From NCBI GenBank assembly GCA_025618425.1, contig CM046851.1, positions 5,001,024 through 5,065,023 on the forward strand: 64,000 bases of DNA. Direction: 5' to 3'. The DNA is from Heliocidaris tuberculata. Taxonomy: Eukaryota; Echinodermata; Echinoidea; Camarodonta; Echinometridae. Shown here in pieces: positions 11,844 to 25,200 of the stretch. The notes under the pieces are model-generated. The model searched no databases and had not been told where the DNA came from. It saw only the letters and a list, made by a program, of their open reading frames with translations. The stretch's first letter is position 1. Each line of letters begins with the position of its first letter. The position numbers and the translations under genes are program-made.

Positions 11844-14800
11844 GTAAGTCAGAAATTAGTAATTACGCTATTAGATATAATCTTGCATGATTTCTCTTAA
11901 ATTTTGTGACATTATTTAAAATTCATTCTTAACGATACGACAATGATAAATACCATTTTCCGTTTTCTTTATATGGTAGTCCTACATGTTTCAATATTAG
12001 AGTATATCACATAATTCACAGATGTTTTGCCTCCGAAAAGGTGATTCTTTGAGTTTTCAAGATAGAAGGGCTTTATAATTTCATTAATTTATTAAACTGA
12101 GGCAATCGATTAAACTTTTGCCTTTTCAAGAATTTTTCAAATCACGCGGGGCCTTCAATTCCTACTGTAAACAGTGATGTATTAATATTTTCATTCTTGA
12201 TTCACTTGAAAACATTTTAATTATATACACAATTGGAAATACCATATTGACTTGATAACTGGTAGTAGCTGAGACTAAAATTTACGAAGCAATAATCCCA
12301 GCATTTCGGAAGTTGTGCTGCATATTCTCTATTTAGTGTTTGCACTATGCCAAACCAGAGCAAGTTTGATCAAATAATGTCAGGATTGTACAGATCGTCT
12401 TCTATAACAATATTTGAAGTAAATCATTGTTGTCACACCTTTATAGCCACCTTTCTCTCCACATGGTAAGGCAAATATCACAGAGATCCTCTTCTAAAAG
12501 TCTCTGCTCAATCATTTCCTCACTGCATGACAAGACAATACTGCAAGTATTTCGAGAATATTTGGGGTGACCCTCAGCTGTGGTCAAGTTCATGGATTTG
12601 TTGAAAATGTGCATTTCTTATTTGTTTCTTTACGATCTAACATAACGATGATACGTGACTTTTTAAAATAAGTGCCATATTTATACCCTGTCAAAATTCG
12701 ACCGTTTCAATTGGAGATAAAGATTTTTGTCTTGATTTATTCAGGTATCATTGGCTCTATATTGCCTTTAAATATGAAACAATTAAAAATCTTAAGTCAT
12801 TAAAGTCAATAGTTTTACTAAGAGCATAAACAAATGTCTTTGATTCAACAAAATAAATGTGGAGTCATCTTTTTATATAAACATACGCATCGGTTTTACG
12901 CATCGGTACATCATACCATAATCTTAATGGTTTAAGGAAAGTCTACTGAAGTCTAAGTAACTTGCACGAAATTTTCAAAGCGTTTTACCTCAAAAGGGAG
13001 AAAGCCAATGATAATTCAGTGAATTGAGGCGGTTTCTTAACATTTAAGAATATGCGATAATCTAACAGTGTACAATGTCCAATTTGAATCTTATTTCATA
13101 TTGGAAAGAAAAATGTTACAATAAAATCATACTGGAGAATAATAATGTTCTACAACATTATACAGTATATTTAAGATTGAGCGATTCATTCGTGCCACAA
13201 GTATACACACAAGGTGTGTCATATTTAAAACGCAGTTAAGCACTTAAAGAACAGATCTTTATGATAGACTGTGTAATGATTAAACGGTGTACTGAGAAAA
13301 AGAAAATATATAAAATGACTTTTCAATCACTATTTTATTTGTCAATCTTTGGTTTTCTGTGAAAATTCTTTTATTCTTGAAATAATTAATAGCATTGTTG
13401 ATTTAGCTCAATTCAACAATAAGAAGGGGCGTCGATCCGTTTTTCGGATGGGAGGGGGTGGTAAAGTCATGATTTTTGTTAACGCCTCTTCATTACCAGC
13501 TTCTCCACGGGTACATGAAGGAGGGGAAATTAGAGAATTTAACCCTGATCGTGTAATACTTTTTTTTATTTTATTGTTTGGAAGGTTTCATTCCCCCGCG
13601 TTTTGCATCATTTTGCCTTATTTTATTTTACACCTCCGGATTTATTGGGGAGGGGGCAACTGCACCCCTGCCCCCTGGATCGACGCCCCTGATAACAAGC
13701 GACAGGTCCTTGTCATAAATGAGTGCAAATAAATGTTCCCACCAGATACAGCGATATTTGATAACATTTTCAATATTTGCAGGCATATTAATTTACGTGT
13801 GTATATACCCTTGTATGTGTTATTTCTGTCATCTAAACTGTCATCTAACTGTCGTTTGTGATTATTCCTATAGAATAACTCACTTGTACTTGAATTTATT
13901 TGATTCGATGTATTCCTGCATCTCCTTTTGATTATGAATAAGATTGTCATGATAAATTGGGAAATATCATATAATACATGAAATGATACGTAAAATTGTC
14001 AATACATCAAAAGTATTTAAAGTTATAATCAAATATATAATTATTTAGATGACTGTGTTTAATTAAGTCTATAATCTGGTTTGCATTGTGAAGTTCAATG
14101 TATAATTTTACATTTACCTTTTCCAAACGGGCATACATGTAAATAAGAATATATGATTGCCATTGCTTAGAACAGCCTGATTGTCATTTTATGATAATCC
14201 CTCATGGAGACATTCTGCTCGAATATTATCGTTTGATTATCAATCTTGTAATCCATCAAGTCCTTGCGGTTTATACTAATACCAATTATAGTAGAGTTAG
14301 CACGCGCTTAATATGTTTCAAGCTATATATGCAACGTTGCTTGTCCATGGAACACAGATGTATATATACATGTATATATATATATATATTTGTGTGTGTG
14401 GTAGAATAACATACAATAACATTTTTTGTGTGTTTGATATTTCATGAACTAGTTTTTTAACAATACCTTTGAACAAAGCCATACCGAAGATTTCCGTTGT
14501 CCACTCATCAGAGTAAAACGCATGAAAGATTTTATTCTTACACTCATGACGAAGAAAAAAAAATCAGCCATAATATTGATGCTCAAAATGCAGCAGAGAA
14601 TATACAACAGTAAACAAGTATCATGAATGACGGTGCATATCATGTATCGGTGCAATTAATGAAGTACAACCTTGATTATGATATAGCGAAGGAGGAGTAT
14701 ATCATTTCATTTATCTAATAAAATGAATTAAATCAAATAGAACATTATTGCTAAATGTGCTGTATTGAACCCTCTAATTTGATGTCTAAAACGTTTCCAT

Positions 14801-17800
14801 TTTTAAAAGGGCATTTTAATGGCATTATACTTCACAAAGTATGAACATATCCGAATTTCAAGAAAGTGTTCAAAAAGGAATCTTTCGAAAGTTATTGTAA
14901 GAGGTGAAATAAATATTCAAAACTAGAACAATTTTCATTGGCTTTGGTGAATTGTTATCTCAGGTTTGTCTTTATTCGAATTGTTGTACATCTATAGCTA
15001 TTTCTGTACCAGAAATGGAACCATTTTTATTTCAGTCAATGCACTTGCAGTTTAATGCTAAAACGTTATGCTGATAAGTTATTTCGTTCAGGAAAAGACG
15101 TAAGACTCAATTTTCGTCAATATGTAACAGTGCGAGGACTATTACAATGATGAATTTCTGGCGATTTAGTGCAAGGTTATACCATTTAAATTTAATTTTT
15201 AGAATAACATAATGTGGTAGTAGGACATACATCATTGTTGGTATTCTCTACTCATAGAGATCTAAAGTTTCCTAAAGCCCGGTTAAAATCCAAATTTTTC
15301 TTCAAATTGGTAACAGTATACTTTATTTCACTCTACCACTCTACTCGATTCACATGACGAGATTTGTAAATCAAAATTTATGGCGATTAAGTGCAAGGTT
15401 ACCATTTAAATCTAATTTTTAGAATAACATGATGTGGTAGTAGGACATACATCATTGTTGGTATTCTCTACTCATAGAGATCTGTAGTTTCCTAAAGCTC
15501 GGTTAAAATCCAAATTTTTCTTCAAATTGGTAACATTATACTTTATTTCACTCTACCACTCTACTCGATTCATATGACGAGATTTGTAAATTAAAATTTA
15601 TGAAGAAATATATATATCAAATAAAATAGTGCAACGAAAATGCCAATCCATCAGTGAAAATGATGCTTTTGCATTTGACTTTAGTCTTGCCAGTCTAAAT
15701 AATTCAATGATTATTTTCCTTTAAAATATTATATTCAGTGAACCACATTTACTGCAACATAATTTACGTTATTCTAATTCAAAAGATCTTTTTGTGTCAG
15801 TTTCGCCCATAGGAATATTGTGAGTCAACTTTTTTTTTTTGCACAAGAGAAATTTGTATCCGATGAAATATGAAATCATAAAAATAATAATAAATCATAA
15901 AAAGGAATTGACAAATACAGAAAGGGCGGTAAGTTTGCACTATCCTCCACATGGTTGAGGACATAATGCATGATTCAGGTCAAAATGAAAGAAGATGTTT
16001 GATCTAATTTTTTAAAAACTGAATTTAAAAGGTGGCACAGATAATTCATAGAACGTAAGGCAATGGTATGAATGGTACCCAAATCGTATCTCTCAATAAT
16101 TTTTCAAACGATCGGAAAATTCTAAAAGAGCGTATTCTCGGTTACTAATTAATGGCCTGTGCTAATTTTAGGAAATGATGGAAATTCTTTGGAGCAATAA
16201 CTACAATTGAAATGTAAAGTGCCTTTTTCATTTGAATAAAGCGGTTCCATAATCATGATAATACAACGCCATTGACGGATTCATATTTTATTCACAGAGA
16301 GAAATCCGACTGTTGATTTTAAAGGCACTGTTAATTTTTGAAGCACATCTTTAAATATCAGTCCAAAGTGTGATGGAAATCAAAATCATAATTGGTGATC
16401 ATTATATTAAAACCCAATACGAGGTATTTATTGCAATTATACATTTCAAACATTCAACGTTACGGCATAAACAAGGAAATAATGGGTGATGATAATGGAT
16501 GGATTTCTTTTAATATATATTTTTTCTTACATTCTTAGCAAAATTGATAAATATGAGGAAATTAAACCGATGATTCGAGGGCTTCTGCCAATTTATTCGA
16601 AAAATTTGTCGCTTTTATCTAATTTTGAGTGACTTTGAAGCAACTAAAGTTTCCGCAAATGGAGAAGGTGGTTGGGGTTGTTTGAAAGAAAGCTAAGTCC
16701 TGATTGGCATAGGGGGGGGGGGTGTGCATGTTGCAGAAGTGCGTTCAAGAGGTAACCATGACAACCCGATGGAATTTCTTTGTTTTACCTATTGGCTCAG
16801 TGGTCACGGTGTTAGAGCAGTTGTCTGGCAACCAGGAGGTCCTTTTACAACCGGTAATCCCTGCCGGAAAGAACACAGTGTCCAACAGTGTGTTCACAGT
16901 GTGAAACACAGTCAAATTTGAACGTTTTAACATTGTGAATCACATCTTCACATTGTGAGCGAAATGCACCCTGTGAAATTGAACATCACTATGTGAACAC
17001 TCTGTGGTAAACCACACTGTGGAGGTGTCCACAATGTGAAATCATCTTCACACTGTTAAGTTCGAGCGTTTTAACACTGTGAATGACATCTTCACAGAGT
17101 CGATTATGTGAACACACTGTGGTACACTGTGTTCTTTCTGGCAGGGATGTCATAATGAATGGACTAATTTTGGGTACTGAAGTTAATGGAATGGGTTAAT
17201 CTAAAGTTAATTAATTAAGCTACATAGATTTTGAATTTGAAAACACATGAAATGCATATGTTGGCTTCAGGGGCGTTGATCCGTTTTTTGAATGGGGGGG
17301 GGGGGCAATGAAGGTATATAGTACCCTTCATGATTTTTAACGCCTCTCAATTACCAGCTTCTCCACGGTTACATGAAGAAGGGAGTATCGGAGAAATTTA
17401 ACTCTGATCGTGCAATATATACCTTTTGCATTTAATTGTTTGGAAGGTTTCATTTCCCGAGTTTTGCATCATTTTACATCTCCGGATTTATTGGGAGGGG
17501 GGGGGGGGGTGGTGGTGGACAAAACGATACGTTAGCCCCTCCCCCCCCCCCCCCCCCCCCAGGATCGACACCCCTGGTTAGCTTTGTGCCCCGACATATA
17601 CTCCGGCGACGAATGTGTCGGGAGTGCTAACATGTAGTATGCAATGCTAATCTAACTTAAAGTCTATGTAGCTGAATTAATCTACTTTAAATTTATCCAT
17701 CACATTAATTGCCGAAAATAGTACTCCATGATGTGTCGTTGTGACAATATGCATCATTATGACATTACCGGTTGTAACAGGCCGGGGGTTGGAAACCAAA

Positions 17801-19823
17801 ACGATGAGCAAGTGCCCGGTCTTCACCAAGTCCCTAGGATAGGACTTACACTAACCGTTACCCCCTGGTTGCTAACAAACATATACTCGCTTTCTTAACT
17901 GTTACAGTAAAAGAATCTTCAATCAATCAGTGGTGTTTGCTAGAGGGCGTGCATGGAATGTATTATTATTATTGTTATCATTTTGTGTGTTTTTTTGCCA
18001 ACGATGCCTTCCTTGGCTAAAAAATGATGATGCCATGCTCCTTGAAGTTGCTGAGGTGCAGGGGTGGATCCACTATTGTCAGAAACGGAGAGAGGGGTGA
18101 GAAATCGTTTGCATTTTCTAGGAATATGATTTGAATCGGGGAAAAATAATCGGTGCTGAATTTCATTAGTAGAAATCGGTGAGCATCGTGTTTTCTAATA
18201 GCTACACTGAGTCGTTTTCCGAAGGTTCATAATTCCGAAGGTTCCTAATTCCGAAAAAAAAAATGATAGGGTTCATAATTCTGAAAAATGAAATACGGTT
18301 CATAATTCAATTTTTTTTTTTGTAGAACCCTAAATCATTTTCGGAATTACGAATCTTCAGAAAAATGAACCCTAATTAATTTTGGGAATTATGAACATTC
18401 TGAATATTGAAGCCTATTTCATTTTCGGAATCATGAACCGTTGAAAAAACTAATATTCCGCATAAAAAAATCCAGAGTAATGCAAAAAATGTTCGGAATT
18501 ATAAACCCCTGGTATGAGAAATCTGTGTTTCAGAATTATGAACCTTCCGAATTACGAACCTTCCGAAAAGATCGTTTTTATTGTTGTCGTTATCATGTCG
18601 TTGATTATGACCAACATATTACAGGCTAATGACTCTAAGAAATTTTTATTGGTGATAAGGAATTAAAAAAAGAAAAGAAAGAAAGAAAAAAAAAAAGAAT
18701 ATCCCTGCCAGCAGCCATTTATTGATGAAAATGGATGTGGCTTTCACATCAGTCAATTAAATATTAATTGAATAACGCTAATTTTTGCATGTGCGTGGTA
18801 ATCATTGTGCACTTCTGAAAAACGACTATGAAGGCATTAAAAATTACAGGAGCTATGACAGCAAAAAAAAAAAAAAAAAGCAAAAAAAAAAAAAAAAAAG
18901 TTACAGCAATAACACTTAAATACGAGAATGAATTTAAATGCTGATTAACTAGGTTAATTGATGTAATGATCTTGTGAATTGATCATACCTTACCCTGTCG
19001 TTTAATACATTATATTTCATCACCTTTAATAGTTTAATGGGAAATGACGATAACGGTTCGAATTAAAACAAAGTCAAACGAAAAAAGATAAAAATCTGTT
19101 CGTCACCAGAGAAACCTTTGATGGAGCTCAGAGAGTCAGTACAATATAAAGAGAGGCTATCATGGCCAAGGCTATTACAATTTTCAAATTCAGAGCTTTT
19201 AAACTCCTGCACTCGAGACAATGGTGTGCCCGAACACTGTTTTAACGGACCCAATTTTTAACATACTCCTATCATGGTAACTGATACTCCATGTATTTGT
19301 GCATGATATCCACAATTAAGAGTGCCATTAATGACACATATCAAAGATGCTTTCGGAATGCGAAAATACAAGGTTTCGACAATTTCCTTCGATTTCTACA
19401 TTATTTTCCGGCACAGTGAGAGTTGAAGAATATTATTAATATAGACATAATATTATGAAAGATAATTTCGAATTGCGAACAAAGTTTAATTTCGTTCACC
19501 TTCTACAAAATAATTCTGATGCAGTGAGAGTGAAAGAATATTGTATAGTTTGGAATTTACTAACCAGAATGTAACAGGAATAGGAAATGCTATTCTGATT
19601 CTTATCATCTGCTCGTAAATTACTGTTTTTCGAAATTTTCCTTACAAAAAAAGAGTATTCAAATGTAAACTGAAAATTACAAAAGGAAGGTAATGAGGCA
19701 AGAATTGAGGAAGATAATTTAAGTGCTAGAGATTAAACATGACAAACTTATATCCAATCGAGAGAAAATCCCAATTCGAACTACTTTTTTGAAAAACAGC
19801 CAGCTCGAGAAAGATATGGAACC

Positions 19824-19872
<49 letters not shown>

Positions 19873-22179
19873 AAGGGAGAGGGAGAGGGAGACAAAAAAC
19901 AAAATAAAACAAAACAAAGCCAAACGCGAAATGAAAAGGGCGGCAAAACCAATCAAAAATGAAAATTGGCTCGTGACTTTGTTACAAAAACATTATTTAA
20001 CACAATAATTACTCAGGAAGAGTGGAGGTAAGATTATGTCAACAACTCTTGACACTGCGCTCTCAAACCTTTTCGCCGCCTGTTTGATTTCATTTGGGTA
20101 GCACAAAAGCTCTTGCTATAACTTCTCGATTTGCCAATTTTCGCTCTTTTCTCCCCACTTATATTAAACACGCACATCTTCAATTTTTGAGAGGAGAGTT
20201 GAAAGCAAACTTCATTAAGAAAATCTGAATTGACACTAGCGATTTGCGAAGTGCAAAACTAATTACGGCTCTTTCGTGAATGATGATGAAAAGGTGAGAA
20301 ATCTGGGAAGTGTTGCTTTCAAGAAGGGATACTTGATTAAAAGTCAGGCGTATTGTAGATCTGATCACTGAAAAATTAAAGATTATTTGAGATAATTTTA
20401 TCAAACTTCACAATATTCCCGCCCACTAGGAAGTAAGGTTAAATAATTATCATAAATAAAAGATCAAGCTGTCCGATTCTTTGAATTTCCATGACCTTGT
20501 CTTCACAGAAGGGTGGTTATCTTGTGAAGATGAAAATTATCTCCTCTCCAAGAAACTAAATATGCATATATGCACTGAGATCCGTGGTGATGGTTTTAGT
20601 ATTTGACATGCGATTAAGACTGTGATTCCGGAATTGAACACTAAGTTGCCCTTTCTATTCCTTTGCTTTATTGTCATACTGGAAATATACAAACTGAGGC
20701 AAAATCGACTATTCGCTTTCTTTACTGAGAATACCTGTCTCCCTTTTTGAAAAGAGAAGTGGGGAAGAAGCGAACTTTCATAACCGATAATAGCTCTTGC
20801 GTGAGAAAAGATGAAAGGTGTGGATTTGGGAAAGTGTTACTATCATAGATGATACTTAATTAAAAAATCAGGAGCATAGTTAGATTTCGATTTTTTGAAG
20901 TGATTTTGTTTTTAAAAAATTATATTCTCCGCCCCTAGGAAGTTGGTAAATATAGATTAAGCAAATAAGACAAGGATTATCATCTTATAAAGTGCCAGAT
21001 CAATCTTCATAATTCTTTGATCATGAAAATTGACATCTCTCCCAGAAATTAAAATATGATATTCTGACGTACGGTGATGGATTTGGCATTTGCGATTCGA
21101 TTAAAACTGCGAATTCTGAATTCCTTTTCATGATGGTTTGATAAATCCGAGAGTTCATGTTTAATTGAAATCAATTTAGGTTGATGTTGAAAGAATTGAT
21201 TAATGCTTACCCATGGTAACTAGAATGTCATCAATCTTAAGGATTCACTTTTGACTTCTTGTTTACTCTTGTCTGAAGTTGCCTCTAATAAATTTTAGAA
21301 CTTAAGCTATTTCTTCTTAGAATGCAAATTTTTTTATTTTTTTGTTTTGTTTTTTGTAAAAAATTTTAGGTAAAATTTAATCGAAGTTGTAAAATGTAAT
21401 CGATTACGGCCTTTTTGCATTCCCTTAGTGAGAATTCCAGAAAACAAGTTGTAACGCGTTGAATTGGCATGTGTTAATTGGGAAGTATTGTGAGAATGGC
21501 TTATTTACCTGCACCATCATGACCATGTTCTTGTCTCCCGCTGCTCATTTACACTGTAATGAATGCTACCAGGGGCATTTGGAAGACTATTTTGAGGGGG
21601 AGGGTGGGACCATATTCGCCAACACGTTAGCCGAAAATTTTCAAACCAGCAAACAAAAGAAAAAAAAAAAAAAAAAAAAGAGAGAGAAGGAGAATTATCA
21701 AATTTACTTGCAGTGGTTTCCTTTTTGCCCAAGGAAGAATGTGAAAGGGGAGGGTGTCACACCCAATCCCCTCTAGAGACGCCTCTGAATGTTATCTCTA
21801 AATTATATACCTTTCCATCATGCTGATCAGATCCCCTCGAAATCAGGAAATTGCGGATGCTGTCATGAATCTTGATGACTGATCAGCTACTGAAGCCGAT
21901 AAGGTTTGACAGACGGATCTATCACATACTAATTCTCTTGCAAACATTCCTATCCCAGTCGTTGGAATTAATGTCGAGATGACGAACCTGCATGCAGAAT
22001 GTCAGGAAATTTATGATTTTTTCCCCCCAATAGCTTCAAACTCCTCAAAAGCCCTTTTATCCTAAATGCATATTTTTGTGAAGTCCCGCATCATATTAAA
22101 TGTAGTTTAGCAAGACACTCACGTAATAAAATAGTGCATACCAATTCAGAATATGGAATTATTAAACAAATACTATATA

Positions 22180-22250
<71 letters not shown>

Positions 22251-25200
22251 CAAAGAGATAATCTCATTTCTAGAAAGTTCATTTTCTGCCCTTTCATATG
22301 ACACCTCAATCGGGAAAAATGAGCCAGGGATGACAAAGCTCTGTTGGTTTAAAGTGATGCTTGCATTTCCATGATTTATTAGACGAATCCGTTTGCACTG
22401 GCTGCCTGTCCTAGCAATAAACAAAGAAGACAAAAGACTTCTTGCATGGCTGATCGTCAACAAAAAGGAGCGGTGAGTACAAAATGATAAAAGCTGATTG
22501 ATATAGTAAGGTACGTTTTCATTATCAAACTTACTTGACCGTGCAGTTAACGACAGAGCAACGAGTATTTATGGTAACAGAATGGAGACGATCTGGGAGC
22601 CTTCAATAAATCATGGAATGCAAGCATCTATTTACACCAACAGAGCTTTGTCATCCCTGGCTCATTTCTCCCGATTGAGGTGTCATATGAAGGGCAGAAA
22701 ATAAACTTTCTAGAAATGTGAATATCTCGTTGAAATTCAGATATCGTTGGCTAAACGACTTTTTGGTAGCCCTGCTTCATATTGCCTTTATTCACTCATG
22801 CGTGAAGTATGTATCATATGAGTCGCATCAAATGAAAGAAGAGGATCCAAGCTTTACAAATATGCATCATTTATTAATCATAATTGTGATTAAGATATGA
22901 TTAAACATTGATAAACCTCGGTTTCGTTTTTTCTGGGATGCACTGTATAGGTCTAAACGGTTTATTTTAACATCAATTTGATCAAACTAAGCAAAACTAC
23001 ATGTTTCTTATTTTTAACCATTCTACATAGGAAATACTCTTGAAATAGTAAACATCTCTAAATCCGAGAGTTTGTTCATTGGGTCTCCGGGGTTCCCAGG
23101 CGCGTACGGCGACAACCTGCTCGCCACGTGGTTGATACACGTACCCGAGGGCATGAGCGCTCTCCTCGAGTTCTCCCATTTCAGCGTCGAGTACGACTGC
23201 GACTTCCTCAAGGTTGGTTTTGGCAGCGAGCCCGGGTTGGAGGAGACGCGGTTGATCACGCTGAGCGGAGAGGAACTACCAACGGCTGGGGAATGGGAGA
23301 AGGTCAAAAGAGGTACCGATGGCATCCGTACCAGACATCAGACATCTTGGCTGCAGTTCATCACAGACTCTATCACGGAGGAAACAAAGTACAACGGCTT
23401 CTACGTCAACGTCAGTGCAATCGGTAAATAACAATAATTACAAATTTAAATTAGGTCGTTAAGTTACATTCGTGTCTAAATTATTACTATGATGCGTTAT
23501 GTTTGTTTTTCTACATTGTACATGTACAGGTATATTTTGCACATATTTTCTTCAACAATATTATATCCAATGATATAATTTGACATCATTTTCTCATCGA
23601 ATAAATACGTACATTAGTACTGCTGACGTACTGCTGATGTGCAGTGTCCTTTACCTGGATGTGATGTTGTTTCAACTCTCTCTCTCTCTCTCTTCCTTCG
23701 ACTCCTCTTTTCGTATATCCTTCTCTCTCCTGTATTTCTTTTCCTTTTCTCAGTTTTTCTCCTCTTAAGGAATTCATCACATTCCTGGTTGCTGTCTGCA
23801 CTTGCAGACTTTATGTGCAATTTTACCAACAATTCTACACTTACAGACAATAATTGTTTGCAATGTTTACTTACTTGGATGTGGCCTCTCCTTCATACTT
23901 CTCTCTCCCCCTCTCTCTTTCTCTCTCTTTCTCTTTATCCCTCTCTCTTTCTCTCTTTAACTTCTTTTCTCTCTTTTTCTCTCTCCACCATCTCACCCTT
24001 CTCAATCTTTCCTGTCTTGGCTTTTCACCACATTCCTTTTTTTGTAGTGTAATCACAATTACAGCAACCTTGGTTTTTGTTTTTGCAATATGCATGCAAT
24101 TATAAATATCTGTGCTAGTAAGTTTCCAATTTTTGCTGTTACGAGTGTCATCTGCTTCTTCTTTCTGCCTTTCTTTATCCTTTTCTTTCCTTTCCTCTCA
24201 TCTTTCTATTTCTTTTCTACTCCCTTTCCCCTGTACTCCCCGGCTCTCTCTCTCTCTCTAGCGAGCTCTGTGTCTCTCTTCTCACCGTTGACACGCGTTT
24301 TTACAGCTCTTTTGGCATTGTATTTACAACACAGTTTGCATGAATGATTAATGATTATTGATCCTTGTCTCTTGAAATGTTCAAAAAATGTCCAATACAC
24401 GACAAGTATGTTTATGCTTTTGCATACATGTATTTGTGGTGTTCCGGCCTAGCTTTGTGTGTGCCAGTGCAATTTTCCTGCCTTCATGATTATTGTCATT
24501 TTGCTATTTCTTTCTTATGTGTACTTGTCTCCTTTGGGTCAGTGCTTTTGCTGTGGCTCGACAGGCATGCTCTTTTTCTCCCCCATTTTTTAAGCTTGCC
24601 TAGCTCCTGCCGCGTTCGATGTGCTCCTTTGGGTTGGTTGCCCCTGTGGTGGTCCGCTTGCGCGATTGCGTGCTTTGATCATAGACATATTAAATAGTAT
24701 AGACGAAAAGGTAGCACGCGCGGATTTGCCTCATTTGCATATAAGCTACAGCGTCACCATTTAATCTAAGCGTATTTAAGCGTATTTAGGCTCCGCCCCC
24801 CGAGAGACATTTCATATCTCCCGAAGCCCCCATTAGCATAAAAATCCGATTTCACTTCATGCATTATTTATTTTTGCTTTGCGTATCCCGACAATATTCA
24901 GCTCTGATTGGACCTTACCTCATGAATATTACAATTATCCAAAAGAATTAATCGACAACAAATATGACCTTTTTCGTCACTTCCGCTGTGTGTAAAGTCA
25001 ATGTAATGACGTCACCCGCAGGAAGTGTGAATTTCTTGTGAAAAGTTCACCGGTGAGTACAACTATAATTACGCTTAAATTTCATAAACAGAATAACAGT
25101 CATATGAATTACTACCAAAGTGAGGGATCTCCTGGAATTTCTGTACATTTTGAAAGTATTTGAAAGTACTGTATGCTATAAAAATATGGGTAATCTGTTG

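Larger units (their letters stand above)
11844..23030 (+). other. Intron 1 (11.2 kb)
   Basis: Donor GTAAGT and acceptor TTCTACATAG. It contains inverted-repeat elements at 13425-13690, 16859-17146, 17268-17576, 18214-18569 and 22261-22727, tandem duplications at 15154-15602 and about 20190-21130, (GA)n at 19828-19870 and (TA)n at 22172-22246. The remainder (11844-13400, 14410-15150, 15603-16650, 19000-20180, 21131-22150) is AT-rich with no recognised feature. Confidence 0.75.

Noticed and set aside
13349..13732. 127-codon ORF
   Set aside because: It spans a hAT-like miniature element and reads through its ends.
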